Below, piece by piece: positions 38,631 through 48,348 of a stretch of 64,000 nucleotides of DNA (its first letter is position 1; every line of letters begins with the position of its first letter). Both the position numbers and the translations under genes were made by a program. Origin of the DNA: Halobacteriovorax marinus (GTDB taxonomy: Bacteria; Bdellovibrionota; Bacteriovoracia; Bacteriovoracales; Bacteriovoracaceae). The stretch is taken from positions 1-64,000 of the forward strand of contig MAAO01000016.1 in the NCBI GenBank assembly GCA_002163155.1. Reading direction: 5' to 3'. A model generated the notes under the pieces. That model saw nothing but the letters and a program-made list of their open reading frames with translations. It was not told the origin of the DNA and did not search any database.

Positions 38631-39261
38631 TTTTTACTTCCAACTCTTTAATTTTAAATTTAAGTCTTCTTACTTCATTAGTAAGTGAAAAAAGCCTGTT
38701 TGCTGTAATAACAGAAACAGCCTGGAGTAATCGAGTTGCCACGGTAGGATTAGAATTTATAAGGTTTTCTAGGTCTGGTTTAAAGATACCTAGCAGTTGA
38801 CAAGACTCTCTAGCGACTGCGGAAGCATTTCTAATACTTTGTTGCTGCAAGAGTGCAAGTTCTCCAAAATAATCCATTTTATCTAGGGAAACAATATGGT
38901 TCATTTTAGGGATTGAAGCATTTGAGTCTTTAACAATTTGTTCATCCTCAACAATGATATCCACTCGGCCACTGTAGATAAAATAAAATCCAACACCAAC
39001 ATCATTTTGATTAAAGATTTTTTCACCATCAGTGAATTGCCGAAAGTGCATTGATTTGGACAAGACACGCAATTCATTATCCGAAAAATTTTCGAGTACT
39101 TTTATTTTTCTTAAAAATCTTGGAATAGAATTTTTATTGGAAGCAAAGAGCGGGTTACTTTGCCAGAAATATTTTAGAATTGGGATATCTAACTTTGTTG
39201 GTAAGGCTTGGTTATCTCTTACCTTATCATTTACTTCTTTTTCAAAACTATCATTTACCAT
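38611..39261 (-). CDS. Cyclic-nucleotide-binding domain protein
   Basis: FNQNDVGVGFYFIYSGRVDIIVEDEQ...MDYFGELALLQQQSIRNASAVARES. Confidence 0.85.
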   Translation of the reverse strand: MVNDSFEKEVNDKVRDNQALPTKLDIPILKYFWQSNPLFASNKNSIPRFLRKIKVLENFSDNELRVLSKSMHFRQFTDGEKIFNQNDVGVGFYFIYSGRVDIIVEDEQIVKDSNASIPKMNHIVSLDKMDYFGELALLQQQSIRNASAVARESCQLLGIFKPDLENLINSNPTVATRLLQAVSVITANRLFSLTNEVRRLKFKIKELEVKNGNNNK

Positions 39262-39270
39262 ACTAACCTC

Positions 39271-39936
39271 TTAAAGAAGACCTACATCTTCTTTCTTTAC
39301 CCAACCAGAGAGTTCTACTGGATGATCTATATAGAACCAACCCTTATCAGATTTTCCCATAATAAATTTTGATCCTGCTGGTAGAGTAGTCTTTACATCA
39401 TATATCGCTGATGGTCCTTCAAATATTTTAAGTTCATTCATACTAACTGCAAAAGTTTTATCTGCTATGAGATATGAGTGAAGAACTGGTGGCATTGTTG
39501 AAATAAATAGAGCCAGAGCGACTATCAGTTTAGACTTCACCAATTGGGCTCTCATTAATATAAGAAAAATGGCAACAAGTACCAATGTGATACTAACAGA
39601 GTATCCTACTGGAAAAGTTGAAAGAAAATTTATAACCTTGTCTGCTAAAAAGTCAGAATTCGAAATATCGGCCACTTGAATTTGAGACTTTATAACGTTG
39701 AGATTATTTATAAGGTCCGAACCTAAATATCCCTTCTTCATAGCCAACTCAAAATGGTAACGCCCAGGGCCAAGCTCGCCCATCTTAGCGTAAACAACGC
39801 CTAGATTGTAGTGGAAATCCACATCTGTAAGAGCGGACTTACTTTCCAATAAAAGGTCTACAGCTTTTTCAAACTTACCATCTAAATATAGTGTCTCTAA
39901 TGACTTTGATAATTCATTCATGTTAATATTCGCCAT
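39271..39936 (-). CDS. TPR/BatE-like membrane protein with SH3-like C-terminus
   Basis: N-terminal TPR, two TM segments, C-terminal SH3-like segment. Confidence 0.6.
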   Translation of the reverse strand: MANINMNELSKSLETLYLDGKFEKAVDLLLESKSALTDVDFHYNLGVVYAKMGELGPGRYHFELAMKKGYLGSDLINNLNVIKSQIQVADISNSDFLADKVINFLSTFPVGYSVSITLVLVAIFLILMRAQLVKSKLIVALALFISTMPPVLHSYLIADKTFAVSMNELKIFEGPSAIYDVKTTLPAGSKFIMGKSDKGWFYIDHPVELSGWVKKEDVGLL

Positions 39937-40012
39937 AAAGATATTATCAACTTAGCAAAATAATAAAGCAAGTTGCGGAAATCTATACACATAAATTATA
40001 GAAGGAACAAAT

Positions 40013-41377
40013 ATGACAACAGGCGTATCAAACCAAGAAATTCACGACCTTTCTAATAAACTATTCTCTAGTATATTACTTGAACAACAAAAATATATGG
40101 CCATCAAAGGTCCAGATGAAGATAAAAAACATCTTAGCGACTCAATATTACAAGAATATGAGCAACTAAAAGGAAGAGGATTTTTCTTTAATTATGTTTC
40201 ATCGGGAAAAGGGCACGGCCCATTTACAGAACTAATCGATGGTTCAATAAAGTATGATCTTATAGGAGCGATTGGACCTAACCTATTAGGTCACTCTCAC
40301 CCACTATATATTAAGGCCCACTTAGAAGCAGCAGCAAGTGATGTTATGATGTGTGGAAATCTTCTCACTCATAAAGAAGCCTACAACTTAAGTAAAGAAA
40401 TTATTGATTCTGTAAAAGGAAGTAAGTTAAAGCATTTTTGGTTTTCTGGTTCAGGAAGTTTTGCCAATGACACAGCATTAAAAATGTTATGGCAGAAAAA
40501 AGATCCTTCTCATAGACTTATAGCTTTTGAAAAAGCATTTGCTGGAAGAAGTATTGCAACCCAAGATATCACTTATAACCCTGACTATAGAGTTGGACAA
40601 CCGCAAACGATAGAAGTTGATCATGTTCCCCACTACGATCATAGCGACCCAGAGAACGCTATTAAGAAAACAATTGATGCTCTTGATGCAGTTGTTAAAG
40701 CTAATAAGGGTCAACATTGCGCGATAATGCTTGAACTCATTCAAGGTGAAGCAGGTTTTGTATACGGAACAAAAGAATATTATGAAACAGTATTTAAATG
40801 GGCGAAAGAACACGACCTATATATCTGGGTTGATGAGGTTCAGTCATTCGGTAGAACAACTGAATTATTTGCTTTTCAAATGTTTGGTTTAGATGAGTAT
40901 GTAGATGTCGTAACTATCGGAAAAGCTCTACAAGCATGTGGAACTTTATTTTCTGAAGAACTAAATCCAAAGCCAGGGCTTGTCGCAGGAACTTTCAATG
41001 GCTCATTAGCCTCTCTAAATGCTGGTCAAAAAGTAGTTCATTACTTAAGAGAAGGAAACTTCTATGGAAGTGACGGCAGAATGAAATACCTTGAAGACCA
41101 ATTCTTAAATCGATTAAGTGTTCTTTCGAAAGGAACATGCAAAGGTAAAATAGGATATAGCGGTGGAGTTGGAACAATGATTTCTTTTGAAATTGGTGAC
41201 TCCTCAAAAGAGATAACAATTAAGTTTGTTAAGAAGTTATATGAGAACGGAATCCTGTCTTTTATGGCAGGAAAAGAGCCTACAAGAGTTCGTTTTCTAC
41301 TACCAACCTGTTTAACTGACGAGCATATAGAAGAAATCTTTAAAATTCTAATTAAGACTGTTGAGGATGTTCTATAG
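40013..41377 (+). CDS. Class III aminotransferase (AstC/ornithine type)
   Basis: IWVDEVQSFGRTTELFAFQMFGLDEYVDVVTIGKALQ PLP-lysine region; in operon with astA/astD. Confidence 0.8.
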   Translation: MTTGVSNQEIHDLSNKLFSSILLEQQKYMAIKGPDEDKKHLSDSILQEYEQLKGRGFFFNYVSSGKGHGPFTELIDGSIKYDLIGAIGPNLLGHSHPLYIKAHLEAAASDVMMCGNLLTHKEAYNLSKEIIDSVKGSKLKHFWFSGSGSFANDTALKMLWQKKDPSHRLIAFEKAFAGRSIATQDITYNPDYRVGQPQTIEVDHVPHYDHSDPENAIKKTIDALDAVVKANKGQHCAIMLELIQGEAGFVYGTKEYYETVFKWAKEHDLYIWVDEVQSFGRTTELFAFQMFGLDEYVDVVTIGKALQACGTLFSEELNPKPGLVAGTFNGSLASLNAGQKVVHYLREGNFYGSDGRMKYLEDQFLNRLSVLSKGTCKGKIGYSGGVGTMISFEIGDSSKEITIKFVKKLYENGILSFMAGKEPTRVRFLLPTCLTDEHIEEIFKILIKTVEDVL

Positions 41378-41386
41378 GAGAACTCT

Positions 41387-42406
41387 ATGTTTATTGTAAG
41401 ACCAGTTAAACTATCAGATGCTGAAGACTTATTTGCCTTAAGCCAGCACTACACTTTCATAAGTCTTCCTTCTGATAAAACCATTATTACTAAACTAATT
41501 AAAAGTTCTCTTAAAGCATTTGAGAAGGCTTCAAAAAACATTAGTGAAGATACTTATATTTTTGTTCTAGAAGATTTAAGTAAGGTAAAAGTCATCGGCT
41601 GCTCAATGATTCATGCTCAGCATGGAACTGTAGAGGAACCGCATTTTTTCCTTAAAGTCTCCCAAGAAAACAAGTTCAGTGAATCAATAAATACTGGCTT
41701 TATACATGGAACTCTAAAACTAGGTCATGATACAAATGGTCCAACAGAGATTGGTGGACTCATACTAGACCCCAACTATAGAGGAAATACTCATAAGCTT
41801 GGAAAGCAACTTTCATTTGTTCGCTTTTTGTACATGGCACTCAATAAGAAGAAATTTAAATCTGTAATTCATTCTGAGTTAATGCCTCCATTTGATAAGG
41901 ATGGCAGATCTCCACTTTGGGAAGCGATCGGAAGAAGATTTTTAAATATGGAATATACTGATGCCGATCTTCTCAGCAGAAGTAACAAAGAGTTTATCTT
42001 AAGTCTTTATCCTTCAGATACAATTTATGAGACTCTTCTTCCCATAGAAGCTAGAAACTCTATAGGAAAAGTTGGAGAAGATACGCAACCAGTAAAACGT
42101 ATGCTTGAGAGTATTGGTTTTAAATACACAAGAGAAGTTGATCCTTTTGATGGTGGGCCACATTACCGCGCGAACCTTGTTGATATAAAGCCAGTTGATG
42201 AAATGTCTGAGTGTCTTTTAGTTTTCAATAAAGATATAGAAAAGAAAGACTGCAAGAATTATCTAGTTAGTCTTATTGAAGGAAGATCTTTTGAGGTTAT
42301 TAAAGTATTAGGTATAATGGAAAAAGGTAAGCTAACAACTTTTCAAAAAGAACAACCCGATTACAGCTTTGTAACTAATTGTAAAATAAATGCGATCCCT
42401 CTTTAG
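41387..42406 (+). CDS. astA: Arginine N-succinyltransferase
   Basis: MFIVRPVKLSDAEDLFALSQ, EIGGLILDPNYRGNTHKLGKQLSFVRFLYMA, DPFDGGPHYRA. Confidence 0.88.
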   Translation: MFIVRPVKLSDAEDLFALSQHYTFISLPSDKTIITKLIKSSLKAFEKASKNISEDTYIFVLEDLSKVKVIGCSMIHAQHGTVEEPHFFLKVSQENKFSESINTGFIHGTLKLGHDTNGPTEIGGLILDPNYRGNTHKLGKQLSFVRFLYMALNKKKFKSVIHSELMPPFDKDGRSPLWEAIGRRFLNMEYTDADLLSRSNKEFILSLYPSDTIYETLLPIEARNSIGKVGEDTQPVKRMLESIGFKYTREVDPFDGGPHYRANLVDIKPVDEMSECLLVFNKDIEKKDCKNYLVSLIEGRSFEVIKVLGIMEKGKLTTFQKEQPDYSFVTNCKINAIPL

Positions 42407-42414
42407 GAGCACTC

Positions 42415-43935
42415 ATGACTTTCGAATTAAAAGGTAATTTCTTTGATAATCAATTTTTTCAACCACCAATAACTGGTCCAGACTCTGTTGAGAAATGGAT
42501 TTCAAGAACATGTCCAGCCGACACTGACACTACTCTTTGGAAATGTCCTATATATAATGGTCACACAGAACACGTCATTCAATCTTCCCTGGAAGGTTTT
42601 TCTACTTGGAGAAAGACACCTCTAGAAAAAAGAGTTCAATGTTTAAAAAGATATCAAGAACAACTTGTCACTAAGAAAGAAGAAATTGCAAAAGCGATCT
42701 CCCTCGAAATGGGTAAACCTTATTGGGAAGCCCTTACCGAGGCAGGAGCACTTATAGCGAAGATAGATGTGACAATTAATGACTCTCTACCAAGAATAAC
42801 ATCTAAAGTATTTAATGAAATTATGCCGTCAACCAATGGCTATATTCACTACAAACCAATTGGACCATGTTTTATAATTGGTCCCTTTAATTTTCCATGC
42901 CATCTAGCAAATGGACAAATAACTAGTGCTCTCATTGCAGGTAACTCCATTATTTTTAAACCCTCTGAGAAGACCTGTTATTCAGCACAACTGATGTTTG
43001 AATGTATGGCCAATGCGGGATTTCCAAAAGGTGTCATCAACCTCATTCAAGGCAATGGTGATACAGCAAGACGAATATTGAAGAGTAGAGATATAAAAGC
43101 TGTTTTCTTCACGGGTTCAAAAGATATCGGAAAAGGTATTTTAAAGCAAACACATCAAGACCTTGGAAAACTTGTTTCTCTGGAGCTTGGTGGAAAGAAC
43201 CCAGCCATTGTTCATAAAGATGTAAACATGAACTACGTTCTTAATGAATTAATAAAGGGAGCATTCCTCACAACTGGACAAAGGTGTACTTCGACTGCAA
43301 TTGTTCCAATCCATAGAAGTATATGTGATGAATTCGTCACTAAATTTCATGATCTTTCCAAGAAAATAATTGTTGATCATCCAATTGATCACGAACAAGT
43401 TCCTTTTATGGGTCCACTAGTCGATCAACAGGCGCTCGATACTTATATTCTCTATGTCGGTATGGCCAAGAGAGAAGGCTTAACAGAAATCATGCGTGGA
43501 AAGCAGTTAGAAAAGAAGTACAAAGGCCACTACGTTACGCCATCAATTCATGTCGCTCCGAAATGGGACAATTCAAGCCACTTTTTAACTAGTGAAATTT
43601 TTGGACCTAATTGTACTTTCGTTCCATATGATGAAATCGATGAAGCCATCGAAATTGCCAATAGTACTGAATATGGCCTAGCTGCTTCAATCTTCACTAA
43701 AGATCATTCTATATATCAAGAATGTTTAAGAGACCTAGATCATGGTTATGTGAACCTAAACAGATCAACAGTTGGAGCAAGCTCTAAACTTCCGTTTGGA
43801 GGTGTTAAGAACTCAGGAAATTATCATCCTGCCGCGGTAACAACAATTGACTCTTGTGTTTACCAACAAGCAAGTTTAGAAATTTTAAAAGAAGATGAAG
43901 TTGATTTAACTTCAATTGTAGGCCTTTCTAAATAA
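42415..43935 (+). CDS. astD: Succinylglutamate-semialdehyde dehydrogenase
   Basis: ALDH motifs LELGGKNPAIV, TTGQRCTS; adjacent to astA. Confidence 0.88.
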   Translation: MTFELKGNFFDNQFFQPPITGPDSVEKWISRTCPADTDTTLWKCPIYNGHTEHVIQSSLEGFSTWRKTPLEKRVQCLKRYQEQLVTKKEEIAKAISLEMGKPYWEALTEAGALIAKIDVTINDSLPRITSKVFNEIMPSTNGYIHYKPIGPCFIIGPFNFPCHLANGQITSALIAGNSIIFKPSEKTCYSAQLMFECMANAGFPKGVINLIQGNGDTARRILKSRDIKAVFFTGSKDIGKGILKQTHQDLGKLVSLELGGKNPAIVHKDVNMNYVLNELIKGAFLTTGQRCTSTAIVPIHRSICDEFVTKFHDLSKKIIVDHPIDHEQVPFMGPLVDQQALDTYILYVGMAKREGLTEIMRGKQLEKKYKGHYVTPSIHVAPKWDNSSHFLTSEIFGPNCTFVPYDEIDEAIEIANSTEYGLAASIFTKDHSIYQECLRDLDHGYVNLNRSTVGASSKLPFGGVKNSGNYHPAAVTTIDSCVYQQASLEILKEDEVDLTSIVGLSK

Positions 43936-43952
43936 TTTATTTCTTGTACCTC

Positions 43953-43980
43953 AAGGTGAGATAGTTAACTATCTCATCTT
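43953..43980. terminator. Perfect hairpin between convergent genes
   Basis: AAGGTGAGATAG-TTAA-CTATCTCATCTT. Confidence 0.6.
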
Positions 43981-44003
43981 AAGTTATATTTTTCACTTAT
44001 TCC

Positions 44004-44516
44004 TCAGTATTGTTTTTTATTTATGAGAACACCAGATTGAGCAGACTTGGATAAATCATCTTTTAAAGCACGAACCTGTTCCACATCAACTGCTGCATTC
44101 TTCTTATAGAGACTTAGTACTTCCACTTGTTTTAACTTTGCTTGTGAATAAGCAAACCTTTCTTTTTCTTTAAAAATAAAACTAGATGTTTCAACTAGTT
44201 GACCAGAATCATCTAGAGCGGTATCACTAATTTTTTGTCGCTCAAAGAACCTCTCCAAGTATTCCAAACAAGTTGGTCCCGCTTTTGTGACTTCAACCTT
44301 TTCGACATCTACTTCCTCACTATTTTTCTTAAAAGGGAGAATTTTTGCCATTTTCTCAGAGTCCGAAAAGTCATGATCTACACCAGACAATCTTTGATTT
44401 ATGATATCTGTGAGCAAAACTCTATTGTCACCAATAGAAGTAGTGGTCAACTCGTTGATCTCCTCAGGAGTTAAAACCCTTAAGATCGTTGAAAGTAGAA
44501 AATTCTTAGCGGCCAT
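44004..44516 (-). CDS. Hypothetical protein, 170 aa
   Basis: Intact ORF, no recognised motif. Confidence 0.55.
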   Translation of the reverse strand: MAAKNFLLSTILRVLTPEEINELTTTSIGDNRVLLTDIINQRLSGVDHDFSDSEKMAKILPFKKNSEEVDVEKVEVTKAGPTCLEYLERFFERQKISDTALDDSGQLVETSSFIFKEKERFAYSQAKLKQVEVLSLYKKNAAVDVEQVRALKDDLSKSAQSGVLINKKQY

Positions 44517-44662
44517 TGATTGTCCTTATAACTAAAACCTACTATTCTTATCGGGTTTTACCTAATAAACTTAAGGCATATCACCTTGACAATAAAAACA
44601 GCAGGTTAGCTCCCACACTCTATACAATTTCCATTGTTTAGAAAATAAATCGCTAAAACTTC

Positions 44663-44691
44663 TAGACAAAAACCCTCGTTAGACTTATAAA
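44663..44691 (+). promoter_or_regulatory. Sigma70-type promoter for tRNA-Asn
   Basis: TAGACA-N17-TATAAA upstream of the tRNA. Confidence 0.5.
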
Positions 44692-44710
44692 AGTATTTCT
44701 ATAAATGTAT

Positions 44711-44785
44711 TGGGATGTGGCGCAGCGGTAGCGCAGAAGACTGTTAATCTTTTGGTCGTCGGTTCGAACCCGACCATCCCAGCCA
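44711..44785 (+). tRNA. tRNA-Asn(GTT)
   Basis: Cloverleaf TGGGATG/CATCCCA, anticodon loop CTGTTAA, encoded CCA. Confidence 0.95.
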
Positions 44786-44902
44786 TTTTTTTCTTAATTA
44801 AATCCATCTTTTTTAGTTTTTACCAGATCAATCAATCCTTAAATAATTGTGTGCAAAACTGTTTTAGCTAAGCTAGAAGATGTTTCTATATAGGAGTTCC
44901 AA

Positions 44903-46339
44903 ATGTTTACCCAGAAAACTGTATTTGATAAAAAGTTCCATTCTAAAATTAAAGAAAAACTATCTCAAAGCTACGAAGAACTTATTTTCGATTTACGAGA
45001 AGATTTAAACTCTGGTTATACTAATGATTTCTTCTGTGAAGGTTTTCTTGATCGCTTGAAAGAAATTATTTCAGATAAGAGCTTAAATAGTTACACCGAC
45101 CTAAATCACTACTGGTCAAACCTCTTAGAAAACGCCATCTATCTTGTTCAGCTGCATGAAGAGTGTTCAGAGTCTCAATCTAATGATGACGAAGTAGAGT
45201 TCTCTGAAGTTGAAGAAGAGATATTCAATTTTTGGAATGAAAGTGACTTGACTGAAAGTTTCCTTGAATTAAAAGACCAAGATAAGTCAGTATTTGAAGT
45301 TTCAAAAATATTACAACCGTTAATTGAAAATCAGATTATTTCATTCTTCTATTTAAATATTTCTAAGAACCCCCTTCTTGGTGAAGAAAGTTACATATAT
45401 AAAGCCGTTCCAGAAAAGGGTGACAATGACAAATGTCTTTACCTTGGAGAAAATAATCAACTGGTTAGATTAGAGCCTCCATGTGAAACATTTCCTACAA
45501 TGCCAGTTGTTGGTGTGAACAAACATGAGAATCTTATTTTTCTAGAAGGAGATAAGAGATATGTTATTACAGAAGGCCTTAAACCAATTACTCATGGAAA
45601 TCTGTCTCTTCACATTCTTCCAAACTGTGAAAAAGGTTTTAGTCAAATTGAAGATATTTCAAAGAATGTATTATGTGCTCTAGATATAATCAAAGAAACT
45701 TCAAGTGATTTATATCAGACCTTCTCTAGTTTCACTCACTCTATCATACCTGTTGATGAACCTGGCATTGTTAGCTTTTCTCAACAACAGCTACCTGGAT
45801 ACTCTTCAATAAATCTATTTGAAAGAGACTTTGTAGATCTCATTGATGATCTTCTTCATGAGAATGGTCATCATTATTTAAATGCTTTTCTAAATGTTGA
45901 TGAACTCATTATCGAAGATGACGAAAAAATATATTTTTCGCCATGGCGAAAAGCCCTAAGGCCTGTCAGAGGGATTTATCACGCAACTTTTACATTCTAC
46001 TGGGCCTTAGAATTATTCTCTTCTCTTTACAAGAATGTCGTAGTTGAAGATAAAATCAAGTCTTATCAATTTTCAACTGAGCAAAAGAATAAAATCACAA
46101 AGAGATTTATAGAAGAGTTTGAAATGCTTACTTACTGTTTTACAGATCTAAAGCATGCTCATAAAAATAAGAAGATTACAGAGCAAGGTTGGAGTTTAAT
46201 AAGTGAATCTTTTAAGATGATTGAATCACATAGAGAGTTACAAGTTAAGGCCTATAAAAACTTAGGTATTAATGACCTTAATTCAATTAATGAACTAAAG
46301 TCCCTCTTAAGCGAACAAAGAGCTCACTTTAAGCTCTAG
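44903..46339 (+). CDS. HExxH-motif protein resembling the peptide beta-hydroxylase / RiPP-modification (mod_HExxH) family
   Basis: LLHENGHHYLNAFLNVDELIIEDDEKIYFSPWRKALRPVRGIYHATFTFYWALELF; spacing to a PWR..RP..G segment fits that family. Confidence 0.6.
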   Translation: MFTQKTVFDKKFHSKIKEKLSQSYEELIFDLREDLNSGYTNDFFCEGFLDRLKEIISDKSLNSYTDLNHYWSNLLENAIYLVQLHEECSESQSNDDEVEFSEVEEEIFNFWNESDLTESFLELKDQDKSVFEVSKILQPLIENQIISFFYLNISKNPLLGEESYIYKAVPEKGDNDKCLYLGENNQLVRLEPPCETFPTMPVVGVNKHENLIFLEGDKRYVITEGLKPITHGNLSLHILPNCEKGFSQIEDISKNVLCALDIIKETSSDLYQTFSSFTHSIIPVDEPGIVSFSQQQLPGYSSINLFERDFVDLIDDLLHENGHHYLNAFLNVDELIIEDDEKIYFSPWRKALRPVRGIYHATFTFYWALELFSSLYKNVVVEDKIKSYQFSTEQKNKITKRFIEEFEMLTYCFTDLKHAHKNKKITEQGWSLISESFKMIESHRELQVKAYKNLGINDLNSINELKSLLSEQRAHFKL

Positions 46340-46341
46340 TA

Positions 46342-47865
46342 TTATTTTAATTTCACCAATCGTGCCTGCATTTCATTTGCAGGCATAAGTTCGCCCCTGG
46401 CACTAGCTACAGAAATCCCTTTTTTATAAACTTCCTTAGCTTCAGAATTTTTATTAAGGATCTCAAGAGTTTTTCCAAGTAATGAATAAGCTGTTGAGTA
46501 TTTCGCATCGACGCTTATGACTTTTCTTAAGTGTAATTCAGCTTGCTCATACTCTTTTTTATAAAAGTAAATATCGGCCATACCAAAGTTAGCAATAGTA
46601 TCTTCTAAATCAATTTCAAGCACTTGCTTAAACATTGATTCTCTTTTTTCCATTTCAGAATCTTTTTCCAACTTTTGAGCTTCGATTTCTTTCTTCTCTT
46701 TAGCTTCCTTTCCAAATACAGCAAATGACTTAAAGGTTGCGTGTCCCTTTTCCACCTCTGCTTCTTCAATTTTTCCAAGATTCATTAAAAATAAAGACTT
46801 GTTTGTATGGGCCATAACTGAAGTGTTATCCACTTTGAGTAATTGGTCCATAAGATCAATTCCCTTTTGAAAGTCACCGAGTCTTCCAAAAATAACACCA
46901 AGAATTTCATAAGCATCAGAAAAGTCGGGAGAGAGCTTGATTACTACTTTTAAATATTCTATCGCCTTTGCCTCATCATTCTTCTGAAATAAATCTACAG
47001 CTTTATGATAAATATAGTCAGCAAACTGGACCTTAGATAAGTTTGTATTGTAATTCTTAAATTCCACTTGAAATGATTTTCCATTTTGAGAAATTTCAAA
47101 TTGCTTATTCTCAATACGAAATTCTCTAAAGACATTTACCATCACAGCATCTTCACAGATTGCTAGGACTTCCCCGCCTTTTCTAGAATTAATTTCGTAA
47201 GGACCAAGCTCTAAGCCCTCAATAGACTCTGATAAGAGACGAATAGGATAATATGTTGCCCCTCTACCATTTTGTACCTTAGAGACCGTTTCTTGGCCTA
47301 GAAAACAACCTTTGGTGTATGAGACACTCAATTCATTTAGAAGCGTATTATTTATCAATTGATCTACATGAACATCTTGTCCCCAAACCGGCCAACCCAA
47401 TTCGATATTCAATCTATTCATTTCATTTTGAGTCATTACATCGAGTTTACTATCTATTGGCTCAATAGAAATAAGAGCAGGTACTCCAAATAGAAAAGAC
47501 TCAAATCCTGTATTTGCATCAAAGTCAGCACCAACAATAAAGGAAACCGTTCCTTCACTTGGGATAATTTCTACATCATCCATAATAATAAATTTATTAA
47601 ATTCACCAACGGCCTCTTCGGCCATTGAATTAGGGATTAACAAATAGAGGTATTCTGAACTTTTAAGAAGAAGGAAAAAGAACTGAACTTTTCCCCCTCT
47701 ATCTATTCGAGAATTTAATTGAAAAGAGTTATTCCCTAAGGAAACAAGATCATTAGTTGTTTGACCTTGAAAGAACTTCTCTCGATCAGGGCCAGAGATT
47801 TTAAATAGACAATAATCAGTAAATTGCCCCTGCCTACCTTCAATAAAGAGATCGATAATATCCAT
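46342..47865 (-). CDS. YgfZ/GcvT-like folate-binding protein fused to C-terminal TPRs
   Basis: FFQGQTTNDL, KGCFLGQETVSKVQNGRG (YgfZ signature), then TPRs. Confidence 0.85.
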   Translation of the reverse strand: MDIIDLFIEGRQGQFTDYCLFKISGPDREKFFQGQTTNDLVSLGNNSFQLNSRIDRGGKVQFFFLLLKSSEYLYLLIPNSMAEEAVGEFNKFIIMDDVEIIPSEGTVSFIVGADFDANTGFESFLFGVPALISIEPIDSKLDVMTQNEMNRLNIELGWPVWGQDVHVDQLINNTLLNELSVSYTKGCFLGQETVSKVQNGRGATYYPIRLLSESIEGLELGPYEINSRKGGEVLAICEDAVMVNVFREFRIENKQFEISQNGKSFQVEFKNYNTNLSKVQFADYIYHKAVDLFQKNDEAKAIEYLKVVIKLSPDFSDAYEILGVIFGRLGDFQKGIDLMDQLLKVDNTSVMAHTNKSLFLMNLGKIEEAEVEKGHATFKSFAVFGKEAKEKKEIEAQKLEKDSEMEKRESMFKQVLEIDLEDTIANFGMADIYFYKKEYEQAELHLRKVISVDAKYSTAYSLLGKTLEILNKNSEAKEVYKKGISVASARGELMPANEMQARLVKLK

Positions 47866-47877
47866 TATTGCTATCTC

Positions 47878-48219
47878 TTAAACGGAAAAAGATTCGCCAC
47901 AACCACAAGTATTCTTGGCATTTGGATTAACGAAAATAAAACCTTTACCATTAAGACCGTCATTGAAGTCTAGAGTAATCCCTTTCAAATATATTGATGA
48001 CTTAGGATCTATGAAAACCTTAACATCACCAAAACTACAAATATTATCGTTATCTTTCTTTTGGTCAAATTCAATTTTATAGTTAAGACCAGAGCAACCA
48101 CCACCAATGACGCCAAGTCTTAGGCCATGATCTAACCCTTTATTTTCACTAGCAAATATCTGACGAATGTGCTCAAGAGCCTTCTCAGTTACTGCTACAA
48201 TTTGCTCTGTCTCACTCAT
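47878..48219 (-). CDS. A-type Fe-S carrier (IscA/ErpA family)
   Basis: LRLGVIGGGCSGLNYKIEF ... NTCGCGESFSV. Confidence 0.93.
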   Translation of the reverse strand: MSETEQIVAVTEKALEHIRQIFASENKGLDHGLRLGVIGGGCSGLNYKIEFDQKKDNDNICSFGDVKVFIDPKSSIYLKGITLDFNDGLNGKGFIFVNPNAKNTCGCGESFSV

Positions 48220-48348
48220 AATTTATCCATATATGTTAAATACGTTCTTTTGACCCTTATATCATATAACATATCAAAACTAAATGCCCGATTTTTCCCC
48301 ATTTGTACCAAAGACAAACCTGATTTATCATTAGAATTGGAGAAATAT

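Noticed and set aside
44663-44902. tRNA-Asn as an integration site for a mobile element
   Set aside because: No integrase and no duplicated tRNA 3' end noticed nearby.
48169-48348. 60-aa N-terminal extension of the FHA protein in the ORF track
   Set aside because: Overlaps the iscA-like gene start and lacks FHA homology; start at 48349 preferred.
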